From: an uncultured Odoribacter sp.
Lineage (GTDB): Bacteria; Bacteroidota; Bacteroidia; Bacteroidales; Marinifilaceae
Length of the DNA stretch: 23,424 bases
Direction of reading: 5' to 3'
NCBI GenBank assembly: GCA_900541415.1
Contig: UQJP01000041.1
Span: 1-23,424 of the forward strand
Numbering within the stretch: position 1 is the stretch's first letter; each line of letters opens with the position of its first letter. Below the pieces are notes generated by a model. The model worked only from the letters and a program-made list of their open reading frames with translations. It made no database searches and had not been told where the DNA came from. Of the stretch, positions 16,200 through 23,424 are shown piece after piece. Made by a program: the position numbers and the translations under genes.

Positions 16200-17099
16200 A
16201 TGGGAACAGACGAATTTAAAATGCCCGAAGGGTATGCCGAAATGGTGAAAGCCGCACAGGAACAAGCAATAAAAGCAGCCCAGGCACAAGCACAAGCGAT
16301 GTTGGGAAATATTCCGGGAGTCCAGATCCCCAATATGGAAGAAATCCAGAAACAAATGCAAGCCGGGATGCCGGACCTGGCACAAATACAAGCCATGCAG
16401 GCTCAAATGCAAAATGCTTTCCAGGAAATCATCAGCAATCCCGAATCCCTTAGCGAATGGGACATCGAGAGAGCGAACGACGGCAAGCTGAACGAAAAGC
16501 AACTTTATCTGCTGGCTTTCGGCGCTCCCCTGTTCGTTTACAATTCCGAAAATGTCGACTCATACGACAGCCAATACGACGTTGAAATCACCAAACAGCA
16601 AATGGATGAATGGTGGGGCATACAAGATCACGATTCAGCGATCGACACCGTTCAGTGGCTATGCCAGGAAGGCCACCATGCCAAAGCGGATGCCGTCCTC
16701 CGGTTAATCCTCAGTAATGCGGAAAGCATCCCTGCGGAATTAGCGGATAAATACGACGACGTGCGCACCATCCTGAACTACATGCTCGAAAACCAGCTCT
16801 GCACAATCGAAGAAATTCCCGTGTCTTCCATGGCCTGGGATTTAGTAAGGGTGGTCAACGTAGCACGCTGGACTCAACAATGCGGGTATATAACCACCGA
16901 TGAAATGTGGCAAATCATGAACGTCGCCGCAGAAATGGCCACGCAAAATTTCGCCTCCTGGGAAGAATACGGCAGAAGCTTTGCTTTCGGACGCGGTGTA
17001 TGGCACGGAGATGAAGACGATTGTGAAACGGCGCAGGACATTGTGAACACCTTATTGAAAAAAGAAGAATCCCCCTGGATACAATTCTCCTGGAACTAA
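16200..17099 (+). CDS. DUF1266 domain protein
   Basis: The 299-residue product has no signal peptide or membrane segment. Residues about 10-80 are rich in Ala, Gln and Met (AQAQAQAMLGNIPG, IQAMQAQMQNAFQ) and likely form a helical, low-complexity arm. Residues about 85-299 hold the DUF1266 domain, with the family signature MAWDLVRVVNVARW (211-224), GYITTDEMW (229-237) and SWEEYGRSFAFGRGVW (253-268). DUF1266 is found in E. coli YbeU and YbeR; its function is not known. The start is ATG 16200; an in-frame TTG at 16176 is less likely. It heads a set with TPR-like and ankyrin genes. Confidence 0.85.
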   Translation: MGTDEFKMPEGYAEMVKAAQEQAIKAAQAQAQAMLGNIPGVQIPNMEEIQKQMQAGMPDLAQIQAMQAQMQNAFQEIISNPESLSEWDIERANDGKLNEKQLYLLAFGAPLFVYNSENVDSYDSQYDVEITKQQMDEWWGIQDHDSAIDTVQWLCQEGHHAKADAVLRLILSNAESIPAELADKYDDVRTILNYMLENQLCTIEEIPVSSMAWDLVRVVNVARWTQQCGYITTDEMWQIMNVAAEMATQNFASWEEYGRSFAFGRGVWHGDEDDCETAQDIVNTLLKKEESPWIQFSWN

Positions 17100-17132
17100 A
17101 AAACAGCCCTGTCGGCGCAGAACAATCTCTTT

Positions 17133-17148
17133 ATTTTAACCTTAAAAT
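17133..17148. repeat. Palindrome upstream of the TPR-like gene
   Basis: ATTTTAA (17133-17139) and TTAAAAT (17142-17148) form a perfect dyad with a 2-base spacer. It lies in the 105-base gap between the DUF1266 and TPR-like genes. It could be an operator or an AT-rich promoter element; no T run follows, so it is not a terminator. Confidence 0.4.
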
Positions 17149-17204
17149 CTCCGGAGGCAGAGCGTCGCATCGCCCCCGGAAACCACAACCCAAACTTTCC
17201 ATAT

Positions 17205-17720
17205 ATGCCAAACTTTATCAAACCCCAGGGAGAAATTGCCACACCGGGCGAAACGGAAACGAACGCTCTTTTTCACGCCGGATGTATCTACCTGCTGGGA
17301 GGATCGGTGGGCGCAGCCTACGATTGCTTCCGGCAAATCACGCCGGATCGTGTAAGCACCCTTTTCAACAGGGCGCTTTGCTGCTACCGGGCGAAGGAGT
17401 ATTCCGGGGCTTTTCAGTTGTTGGCAGAAGCAGAACAACTTTCGGCGCATGGAAATTTCGGGGGGAAAAAAACCGGGACGGATGCCCTGACGGAGAAACT
17501 GTATGAGGCGGAACGCCCCCTGGACGGCCATCGTGCCCCGATGCCTCTCGTCCCGGCAAGCAACCGGCACGCCAGAACGCAGGTACTCCGCCTCAAAGCG
17601 GAAGTCGCCTATCGGTTAAAAATGTACGAAGAGGTAAGAAGGATCGCTTCCCTGCTGAACGGGCACTACCCACAAATCAACGACATTTTATCAGACATAA
17701 ATTCAAGCACCCCACTATGA
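17205..17720 (+). CDS. Small TPR-like repeat protein
   Basis: The 171-residue product is soluble. Helix pairs resembling tetratricopeptide repeats are visible at about 18-44 (ALFHAGCIYLLGGSVGAAYD), 52-81 (TLFNRALCCYRAKEYSGAFQ) and 125-155 (QVLRLKAEVAYRLKMYEEV). A loop of about 40 residues with many Pro and Gly separates the second and third. No enzyme motif is seen. It follows the DUF1266 gene by 105 bases. Its stop overlaps the start of the first ankyrin gene by ATGA, so it is translated with it and probably acts with it as a scaffold. Confidence 0.7.
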   Translation: MPNFIKPQGEIATPGETETNALFHAGCIYLLGGSVGAAYDCFRQITPDRVSTLFNRALCCYRAKEYSGAFQLLAEAEQLSAHGNFGGKKTGTDALTEKLYEAERPLDGHRAPMPLVPASNRHARTQVLRLKAEVAYRLKMYEEVRRIASLLNGHYPQINDILSDINSSTPL

Positions 17721-19279
17721 CAGCAGAAGAAATCAGCAAGATGTATAAGCAAAGGGAGAGCAGCGAAGCCATCCACGCCGCCCTGCTCATCGTTCCCGTA
17801 GACGAGGAATGCAATAAAGATTGGAATTATTCCTGCACGGCCCTACATCTCGCATGCAGTTACGTAGATCCCGAAGGAGTACGGATATTATTGGAACGCG
17901 GCGCAAAGCCCAATGCCACCGATTGTTACGGGCGCACTCCCCTTTATTACCTCACCCAACAGGACGGCCAGCGGGATGCCCCGGAAGGTGCCGCATACCA
18001 ATGCGCAGAACTGCTATTTGCAGCCAAAGCCAGCCCCACCCGCAAAGACGAAAACGGAGTAATGCCCTTGTCGGAAGCAGCCCGGCTCTGCCGATACGAA
18101 TGGATAGAAGCGGCGGTTGCCGCCGGAGCGCGCATAGGAGCTGCCGACCGGGACGGAAAAACAGCCCTGCACATCGCTGCCAGAGAAGCTCAAACGCCAG
18201 CCGGGGCTTTGAACCGCTCGATAGCCGAGCTAAAATCGGAGGACGCAGCGAATTTCCCCGCCTGGAGGATAGAAAACCTGAAACAAAGACAAGAAGAGTG
18301 CCAACAAGAGCTGGGGTACTACTACCGTATAGTCAAAGCCCTTTTAGCAGGCGGCATCGATGCCGATGCCAAAACTCCCGGAGGAGAAACAGCACGTGAC
18401 CTGGCCATCCAATCCGAAGCCAAGATGATTTCGGCCCTATTAAGCGGCTACGATCCCGAAACCGATGCAAACGCCGCCATTAGCGGAGGCATGGACTTGT
18501 TTGAAGCTATCGGCGTACACGATGCCGAGGCTGTCAAAATCATCCTCCAGTCCGCCCCCGATCTGAACGAAGGCTACGACCGGGAAAAAGCTCCCGAAGA
18601 CTTACTGGGGCTCACTCCGCTGGGATTTGCCTGCCGGATGCTCGATTTTCCGATCGTCCGTCTGCTGCTGGATGCCGGAGCCGACCCGAACTATAAGAAT
18701 GCCAAAGGCGAACAGGCTATCGCTGCCTGGTTCAGGTACGGACAGGGACGATATTACAGGCTTGAACACGTAAATCAAAAAACCGTTTCACGCATCATTC
18801 AGGCGTTACTCGACCACGGCTGGGAGCTGAACAGCTACATCAACGACCATTCAGACACCGCCCTGCTGGCAGCCGCACGGCAAGCCGGAACAGGAACGGG
18901 ATTAAACGGAGTAAGGCTCACCCGGAACATCGCCGACGATTTACTGGATGCCGGGGCAGATGTGAACATTCCCAACATCAACGGGGAAACTCCGCTAATG
19001 CTTGTCTGTCTGGAAGACGATTCCGACCTTTCCAATCTGGTTGAAATCATGCTGGAAAACGGGGCAAAAGTGGATGCCACCGACAAAAACGGCAATACTC
19101 CCCTGCACTATGCAGCCAAAAACTATCACAAAACCACGGGCACGGAACTGGCCGGACTGTTGTTTGAGTTTGGCGATCCCCGTCCCGACGCTGTGAACAA
19201 CGAAGGAAAAACGGCACTTGAAATTGCCACAGAAGCCAATAACGAACCTTTAGTAAAACTGATTATCGAACATTCATAA
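17717..19279 (+). CDS. Ankyrin repeat protein (large)
   Basis: The 520-residue product is made almost wholly of ankyrin repeats, about ten to twelve, several degenerate. Clear units include 38-70 (TALHLACSYVDPEGVRILLERGA), 147-160 (GKTALHIAAREA), 298-330 (LTPLGFACRMLDFPIVRLLL), 423-458 (GETPLMLV) and 459-495 (NTPLHYAAKNY). Repeat four is split by a charged helical insertion of about 45 residues (161-205). There is no signal peptide, membrane helix or enzyme domain, so it likely binds partner proteins in the cytoplasm. It overlaps the TPR-like gene by ATGA and is followed three bases later by a second ankyrin gene. Confidence 0.88.
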   Translation: MTAEEISKMYKQRESSEAIHAALLIVPVDEECNKDWNYSCTALHLACSYVDPEGVRILLERGAKPNATDCYGRTPLYYLTQQDGQRDAPEGAAYQCAELLFAAKASPTRKDENGVMPLSEAARLCRYEWIEAAVAAGARIGAADRDGKTALHIAAREAQTPAGALNRSIAELKSEDAANFPAWRIENLKQRQEECQQELGYYYRIVKALLAGGIDADAKTPGGETARDLAIQSEAKMISALLSGYDPETDANAAISGGMDLFEAIGVHDAEAVKIILQSAPDLNEGYDREKAPEDLLGLTPLGFACRMLDFPIVRLLLDAGADPNYKNAKGEQAIAAWFRYGQGRYYRLEHVNQKTVSRIIQALLDHGWELNSYINDHSDTALLAAARQAGTGTGLNGVRLTRNIADDLLDAGADVNIPNINGETPLMLVCLEDDSDLSNLVEIMLENGAKVDATDKNGNTPLHYAAKNYHKTTGTELAGLLFEFGDPRPDAVNNEGKTALEIATEANNEPLVKLIIEHS

Positions 19280-19282
19280 GCT

Positions 19283-20257
19283 ATGGACAACAATCTGATT
19301 TTTCTGAATGCCTGCAAGAACGCCCAAAAAGGCATCGTACAGGTTTTTATCAAAAAAGGAGGCATCGATTTCAACAAGCGGGACACGCTGGGCAATACCG
19401 CCCTCTCCTACGCTTGTGCCAAAGGAAGCCGGGACATAGCTAAAATGCTGCTGGACAACGGGGCGGACGCTTCACTGGCGAACAACCTGGAACAATCCCC
19501 CCTGCATCTGGTGGCCCAGAACGGGAATAAAGAAATCATGGATATGTTGATCCAGGCGGGTGCTAACCTCAATGCTACGGATAAAAAAGGTATAACACCC
19601 CTGATGTATGCCCTCGACGCACTCCGCACCGAAGCCGCTTTTTTTCTGCTGGACAAAGGGGCTGACCCCGAACTCGCCGATAACGACGGACATAAAGCCA
19701 TCGACTATGCAACGGCTCACGGCCTGCGGGAAATCGTTTCGATATTGGGAAATGCGGCAAATTCCGATTCATCGGGTAATATGCCCTTGCATCAGGCCGT
19801 ATTCAACAATCAAAGCGAAGTGGTACGGACGCTGCTGTCCGGCGGTAAACAATCTATCGATGCCGTGAACGACAGCGGAGAAACTCCGCTTTTAATAGCC
19901 TGCTCGAACGGCAATCTGCTGATCGCCCAACTGCTGATCGATGCCGGGGCGAATGTAAACAAAGCCCTGCTGAACGGGAACACCCCCCTGCACTTCGCCG
20001 CTTACCAGGGAAACAGCTTTATCGGCAAAGCCTTATTACAGGCGAATGCCGGAATCGATGCCCAAAATGAAGACGGCACCACACCGCTGATCGTGGCCGC
20101 CCAAAAAGGGAACAACGACTTCGTTTCCTTGCTGATAGAGCAAAATGCAAACGTGAACCTGGCGGACAACAGTCAGTTCACAGCCCTGCACTACGCATCG
20201 ACCAACGGATTCACAGAAATTGTCGAATCCCTGCTGATGGCGGGAGCCGAAGGCTGA
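19283..20257 (+). CDS. Ankyrin repeat protein (regular)
   Basis: The 324-residue product has nine or ten ankyrin repeats from residue 4 to the end. They are far more regular than those of its neighbour. Typical units are SPLHLVAQNGNKEIMDMLIQ (72-91), TPLLIACSNGNLLIAQLLID (201-220), TPLHFAAYQGNSFIGKALL (234-252) and ALHYASTNGFTEIVESLL (301-318). Repeat five (about 136-160) is shortened. The protein ends inside the last repeat without a cap. No signal peptide or catalytic motif is present. It starts three bases after the large ankyrin gene and is the last gene before a strong terminator. Confidence 0.92.
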   Translation: MDNNLIFLNACKNAQKGIVQVFIKKGGIDFNKRDTLGNTALSYACAKGSRDIAKMLLDNGADASLANNLEQSPLHLVAQNGNKEIMDMLIQAGANLNATDKKGITPLMYALDALRTEAAFFLLDKGADPELADNDGHKAIDYATAHGLREIVSILGNAANSDSSGNMPLHQAVFNNQSEVVRTLLSGGKQSIDAVNDSGETPLLIACSNGNLLIAQLLIDAGANVNKALLNGNTPLHFAAYQGNSFIGKALLQANAGIDAQNEDGTTPLIVAAQKGNNDFVSLLIEQNANVNLADNSQFTALHYASTNGFTEIVESLLMAGAEG

Positions 20258-20614
20258 TTCTTTTATTATTCAGCATCATTTCCAATCCGGATAACAAATT
20301 TCCGGGACAACCCCCGAAAGGTTATCCCGGAAATTTTTCGTTTTAAACAGCCGGATAAAAACACTTCCCGCCCCGTCATGCCTCTTTTCTCCCTCTCCGG
20401 GAAAAAAGATACATTTTCTTTTCCACCTGTTTTCTTTTTCCAGCGATATACATTTATTTTTTCCTGATCTTCAATAGATTATTTAAACCTTTTTCTGCCT
20501 TTCGTAACTATTTTAAATGATGAACGTATACCCCGAACAATAACCAAAACGATGGCGATACCCTTCATTTGGTCATAGTATAAAAACATTTGTTAAACTA
20601 AAAACAAACTAAGT
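20258..20614. other. Intergenic region with terminator and leader of the envelope unit
   Basis: This 357-base gap begins with the terminator of the ankyrin unit (20296-20344). The rest is AT-rich with no gene. Near its right end AACATTTG (20585-20592) is one mismatch from the -7 consensus and lies 23 bases before the DUF4136 start; a TTTG at 20568-20571 is too close to be its -33 box. Confidence 0.45.
20296..20344 (+). terminator. Strong intrinsic terminator of the DUF1266-TPR-ankyrin unit
   Basis: AAATTTCCGGGA (20296-20307) pairs perfectly with TCCCGGAAATTT (20325-20336), and AACC (20309-20312) with GGTT (20320-20323). One C/A mismatch lies between the two parts and the loop is 7 bases. The 16 paired bases are followed by TTCGTTTT. 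It lies 39 bases past the last ankyrin stop. Confidence 0.92.
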
Positions 20615-21250
20615 ATGAAACGTTTACTAATTTTTTTGCTCACCGGTTTGTTTGCGCAGCTGGTTGTTTCATGTTACCCCGAAGGTGCAGATAACGTGGA
20701 AGACTACGATGTGGCAATGACAACCTACGACAAAAGTGCCGACTTCAGCACTTTAACTACATTCTCTATGCCGGATTCTATCGTTTATTTTTCTAACGAC
20801 AAAAATACAACGGTAGATCATCAATTCGATGAAGCTATTCTCCAGGTAGTACGCAACAATTTTGTGAATTTAGGCTATCAGGAGATGGCAGACCCCACCG
20901 AAACCAACAAACCGAGCTTTGTGGTTATGGTTTCTGGGTTCTCTAATGTGAACTATGGATATTTTATCAACAACTGGTACAACAACTGGAATTGGTACTG
21001 GACTGGCTGGTGGCCGGGATGGGGATACGATCCTTACTACCCGTGGGCTCCTGTCAATGTGTATTCTTACCGCACAGGCTCTATCGTTGTTGAAATGGTT
21101 GGAACCACTCCCCGTGCCGATGAAAAAATACCCGTTCTCTGGACAGGTATAGCCGACGGATTGTTGCAGGGTTCTAACGCATCTATTCAAAACCGGGTAA
21201 CCAAAGAGCTGAACCAATGCTTCAACCAGTCACCCTATTTAAAAAAATAA
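20615..21250 (+). CDS. DUF4136 domain lipoprotein
   Basis: The 211-residue product has a lipoprotein signal (MKRLLIFLLTG to LVVSC) with the lipid cysteine at C20. The rest fits DUF4136, an envelope lipoprotein family of unknown role: an N-terminal stretch with YDKSADFSTLTTFSMPD (38-54), and a C-terminal part ending in small helices with NRVTKELNQCF. An unusual aromatic segment lies at 114-150, with eight Trp between 121 and 144 plus many Tyr, Gly and Pro. It is followed 35 bases later by an outer-membrane barrel gene, so the two probably work together in the outer membrane. Confidence 0.88.
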   Translation: MKRLLIFLLTGLFAQLVVSCYPEGADNVEDYDVAMTTYDKSADFSTLTTFSMPDSIVYFSNDKNTTVDHQFDEAILQVVRNNFVNLGYQEMADPTETNKPSFVVMVSGFSNVNYGYFINNWYNNWNWYWTGWWPGWGYDPYYPWAPVNVYSYRTGSIVVEMVGTTPRADEKIPVLWTGIADGLLQGSNASIQNRVTKELNQCFNQSPYLKK

Positions 21251-21285
21251 GTGAACATTATCGACCCCATTAAAATTAAAACATT

Positions 21286-21909
21286 ATGAAAAAAATATTA
21301 ATCATCGCAATATGTCTATTCGGACTGAGCCCCTTTCTGAAAGCTCAGATGCTTAATCTCAACTATCAGATGAGCGTGCCGTTTGGAGACCTGAAAGATT
21401 TCACCAACAAAGCCAGTTTCCGTGGTTTCGACGTGGAATATCACCAATTTCTCGGAGCTGACGAACGCTTCTCCATCGGTGGAGCTATCGGCTGGAACGT
21501 TTACTACAAAGATAAAAACGACGCAAGCGGAAATTTCAAATTCTCCGGCAGTAGCGACACCTACACCATCACCGGTAACCAATATCGCTACATCAACACG
21601 GTTCCGATGTTAGCGATCGGACGTTATTACTTCACCGACAACAGCGCAGCCGTACGTCCGTACGTAGGTTTGGGACTGGGAACAAGCTGGACGGAAAGAC
21701 GCCTCGAAGTGGGACAATTCGCCTCCACCGTTTCCCGCTGGCAATTTGCCATGTCGCCGGAACTCGGTATGTATGTTCCGGTCAGCAGCCAGTTTGCTTT
21801 CAACTTCGGAGCAAAATATAACTATGCCACCAAAGCCTCTCACGGCAGAGTACCGGAAATGCAATCCCTTACCTTTAACATCGGTATCATCCTGACAGGG
21901 ATGCAATAA
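21286..21909 (+). CDS. Outer-membrane beta-barrel protein
   Basis: The 207-residue product has a signal peptide (1-20, cut after FLKA before QML). Alternating amphipathic strands follow, as in small porin-like or OmpA-like barrels of eight strands. Examples are FSIGGAIGWNVYY, YINTVPMLAIGRYYF, VRPYVGLGLGTSW and FAFNFGAKYNYA. The final strand (SLTFNIGIILTGMQ) ends close to the C-terminus, as barrel proteins do. The function is unknown; it may be structural. It is the second gene of a unit with the DUF4136 lipoprotein and is followed by a bidirectional terminator. Confidence 0.85.
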   Translation: MKKILIIAICLFGLSPFLKAQMLNLNYQMSVPFGDLKDFTNKASFRGFDVEYHQFLGADERFSIGGAIGWNVYYKDKNDASGNFKFSGSSDTYTITGNQYRYINTVPMLAIGRYYFTDNSAAVRPYVGLGLGTSWTERRLEVGQFASTVSRWQFAMSPELGMYVPVSSQFAFNFGAKYNYATKASHGRVPEMQSLTFNIGIILTGMQ

Positions 21910-21926
21910 CTCAAAATAACTCAACG

Positions 21927-21962
21927 AAAAAATCCGGCAGGTCACCCCGCCGGATTTTTTTA
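21927..21962. terminator. Bidirectional terminator between convergent envelope genes
   Basis: AAAAAATCCGGC (21927-21938) pairs with GCCGGATTTTTT (21949-21960) around a 10-base loop. The A and T ends give a T run on both strands, so it can end both the barrel gene (plus) and the propeller gene (minus, stop at 21972). Confidence 0.93.
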
Positions 21963-21971
21963 TTTCTTCCT

Positions 21972-22940
21972 TTATAATATGTATTTAAACAACACATCCG
22001 GATATTGATAAACGTAACTATACATGATTCCGTTTTCTTCATCCACATAAAATAAATTCGGGCTAATATCAAATTTATACTTGATGACAGGAGTTCCGTC
22101 ATAAGTAAATACTTCCACCACAAATGTATTCTTTGTCACATTTGCATCACGATCGCCCTGATACAACGCATAAAAATATTTTTCCCCCGGAACAACATCG
22201 ATATAATACCTCATGTTTTCACTGTAATCTTCCGTCGGTTTCTGATATTTATAATTTCCCATGAGCACCTTTTTCAGTGCCATCGTTTTACTGTCGTATA
22301 TATCTATCTGCCTTTTAAAATCATAAGCATACACAATAAACGAATCGTTCGCCGTCATAATTCCCCGGTTAGAGAATAACGAGGGATTATCCGAATCCCT
22401 ATCGGTAGCTATATCGATTTTTCCCAAATCTTTTTGGTTTTTCAGATCATACTCCTGAATCACATACCTTGTCGGAACAAGGCTATAAACAAATATGGAA
22501 TCCCGGATAATATGCATTTGGTTAAACGTTTCATATTTCTTTAAAGAGTAATCCTCTTTCCTGTTTATATCCCCCGTAGAATCTATGGCAAACCTCCGAA
22601 CCATATTCAATTTTGAAAATCCCCACAGGAACAGGTCGTCACCGGGAGACTCCACAAACATCGGAAGCTGAAATTCACCAGGTCCTTTTCCTTTCACCCC
22701 GAAATTCCTCACAAATTTCAGGTCGGGCAGGGAATACATATATATCATGGTATCGGACTGCGTGCTAATCATAAAAAGGTAATCCGATTTCTTTGTCATA
22801 AAATCCGCAGAAAACAACTCATTAACAGGAACTTCAATAGCAGTAAGCGTTTTCTCTTCCGGAAAAAGAATCGGAACGGCATTATCCGTACAGCTAAAAA
22901 AAGAAAATAGGCCAATAAACAGATACAATAGCTTTCTCAT
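21972..22940 (-). CDS. TolB-like 6-bladed beta-propeller lipoprotein (BF3164 type)
   Basis: The 322-residue product starts with a lipoprotein signal (MRKLLYLFIGLFSFFSC, lipid cysteine C17). The remainder fits the Bacteroidota family of TolB-like 6-bladed propeller lipoproteins, with VKGKGPGEFQLP at 82-93 as the typical motif. Repeated strand patterns (YLFMIS, DLFLWG, SIFVYS, SFIVYA, YFYALY, GIMYSY) mark the blades. Such genes often lie beside NVEALA peptide genes, as here, where the peptide gene is 78 bases upstream. A perfect hairpin lies between the two. The role is unknown; capture or display of the peptide is a guess. Confidence 0.85.
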   Translation of the reverse strand: MRKLLYLFIGLFSFFSCTDNAVPILFPEEKTLTAIEVPVNELFSADFMTKKSDYLFMISTQSDTMIYMYSLPDLKFVRNFGVKGKGPGEFQLPMFVESPGDDLFLWGFSKLNMVRRFAIDSTGDINRKEDYSLKKYETFNQMHIIRDSIFVYSLVPTRYVIQEYDLKNQKDLGKIDIATDRDSDNPSLFSNRGIMTANDSFIVYAYDFKRQIDIYDSKTMALKKVLMGNYKYQKPTEDYSENMRYYIDVVPGEKYFYALYQGDRDANVTKNTFVVEVFTYDGTPVIKYKFDISPNLFYVDEENGIMYSYVYQYPDVLFKYIL

Positions 22941-22959
22941 AACAATCCAATAAAAATAT

Positions 22960-22995
22960 AAAACAAAACTGCCCTCTATCCGGCAGTTTTGTTTT
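22960..22995. terminator. Perfect hairpin between the NVEALA and propeller genes (terminator or attenuator)
   Basis: AAAACAAAACTGCC (22960-22973) pairs perfectly over 14 bases with GGCAGTTTTGTTTT (22982-22995) around an 8-base loop. On the minus strand it is followed by T-rich DNA (TATATTTTTA) and lies 19 bases before the propeller start codon. It should end most transcripts of the peptide gene and let a fraction through. On the plus strand a T run is also present. Confidence 0.85.
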
Positions 22996-23018
22996 TTAGT
23001 AATCGAATATAACTCTAT

Positions 23019-23309
23019 TTATTTAGGGCAATGGTCTTTATCCGAAACCTGTTTCGCCAATAGAGGGGAACAACTCCCGCAATACGAATAATGAGTTTGG
23101 CGACCAGCCCCCGAATTGCTGACCGTATTCCAGCAATCAATAGTCGAAGGAGTAGATCCGGAGCCACCACCGTCGATTCCTCCAGCCAATGCTTCAATAT
23201 TCTCCAGCCTTACAAGGCGGGAAAACTCACCATCTTTAGCTTCGAGGCTCATCGTGAATACGATACCTGCTCCAGCTACTAAAGCCAATTTTAATAATTT
23301 CTTTTTCAT
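23019..23309 (-). CDS. NVEALA family peptide precursor
   Basis: The 96-residue product (start ATG 23309) has a signal-like N-terminus (MKKKLLKLALVAGAGIVFTM, cut near EA-KDG). The family motif follows as NIEALAGG at 37-44, one residue from the NVEALA consensus. The last 52 residues contain a Gly/Ser-rich stretch and four cysteines (59, 77, 80, 94), including CGSC. The whole resembles a leader plus cargo peptide, with GG as a possible second cut site. In-frame TTG 23339 and ATG 23327 upstream are less likely starts, since the former overlaps a possible promoter. Four cysteines suggest two disulfides in the mature peptide. Confidence 0.85.
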   Translation of the reverse strand: MKKKLLKLALVAGAGIVFTMSLEAKDGEFSRLVRLENIEALAGGIDGGGSGSTPSTIDCWNTVSNSGAGRQTHYSYCGSCSPLLAKQVSDKDHCPK

Positions 23310-23336
23310 AATAATTTGCTTTATCATTAGTGAGAG

Positions 23337-23368
23337 CAAAATAAATTACATTTTTTACAAAAAGCAAC
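23337..23368 (-). promoter_or_regulatory. Candidate promoter of the NVEALA gene
   Basis: On the minus strand TTATTTTG (23344-23337) is one mismatch from the Bacteroidota -7 box, with GTTG (23368-23365) 20 bases upstream near the -33 position. It would start transcription about 20 bases before ATG 23309. Confidence 0.35.
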
Positions 23369-23424
23369 ACTATTTTAATAAATAATTAAACATATAATAA
23401 TATAATATACACTTATAAAACATA

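Noticed and set aside
23310..23339. Longer N-terminus for the NVEALA precursor from TTG 23339
   Set aside because: It would put ten polar residues before a normal signal peptide and overlap the candidate -7 box; ATG 23309 is better.
1..23424. CRISPR array, tRNA, rRNA, insertion sequence or integrase
   Set aside because: No regularly spaced direct repeats, cloverleaf-like segment, rRNA stretch or transposase-like protein was seen in reading both strands; a tRNA or Rfam scan was not possible here.

Overview
The window looks like a chromosomal segment from a Bacteroidota (order Bacteroidales) bacterium, probably a gut commensal. The evidence is a seven-gene V-type ATPase operon with a DUF2764 gene between subunits E and A, several families largely confined to Bacteroidota (DUF4932, TolB-like propeller lipoprotein, NVEALA peptide), promoter boxes resembling the Bacteroidota -7 consensus TAnnTTTG, and AT-rich leaders with few Shine-Dalgarno sites. 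The genus cannot be fixed from sequence alone; Odoribacteraceae or a relative is a guess.

Layout. Bases 1-102 hold the last 33 codons of an unidentified plus-strand gene. Bases about 319-8190 are one minus-strand V-ATPase operon in the order E, DUF2764, A, B, D, I, K, closed by an intrinsic terminator. No C, F or G subunit gene is present; the DUF2764 protein sits where subunit C might be expected. The rotor subunit K carries every residue used for Na+ binding in the Enterococcus hirae rotor, so the machine is predicted to be Na+-coupled. Divergent from the operon is a LysR-type regulator (8508-9395), followed by a convergent AraC-type regulator (9508-10401, minus).

Bases 10627-12756 hold three minus-strand genes: a P-loop kinase-like protein and a GNAT acetyltransferase that overlap by ATGA, then an exported DUF4932 protein in which the family's zinc-protease-like motif is degraded. 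A YeiH-type transporter (13240-14181, plus) follows, then an ExbB/ExbD pair without TonB (14312-15392), then an AT-rich stretch of about 800 bp without a convincing gene.

Bases 16200-20257 hold a plus-strand set of four cytoplasmic proteins: a DUF1266 protein, a TPR-like protein, and two ankyrin-repeat proteins. A very strong terminator closes the set. This is the least explained unit in the window. A two-gene envelope unit follows (DUF4136 lipoprotein and outer-membrane beta-barrel, 20615-21909), ending in a bidirectional terminator.

The last genes are on the minus strand: an NVEALA peptide precursor (23019-23309) and a 6-bladed propeller lipoprotein (21972-22940), separated by a perfect hairpin that could act as terminator or attenuator. 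No rRNA, tRNA, CRISPR array, insertion sequence or integrase was found by eye.
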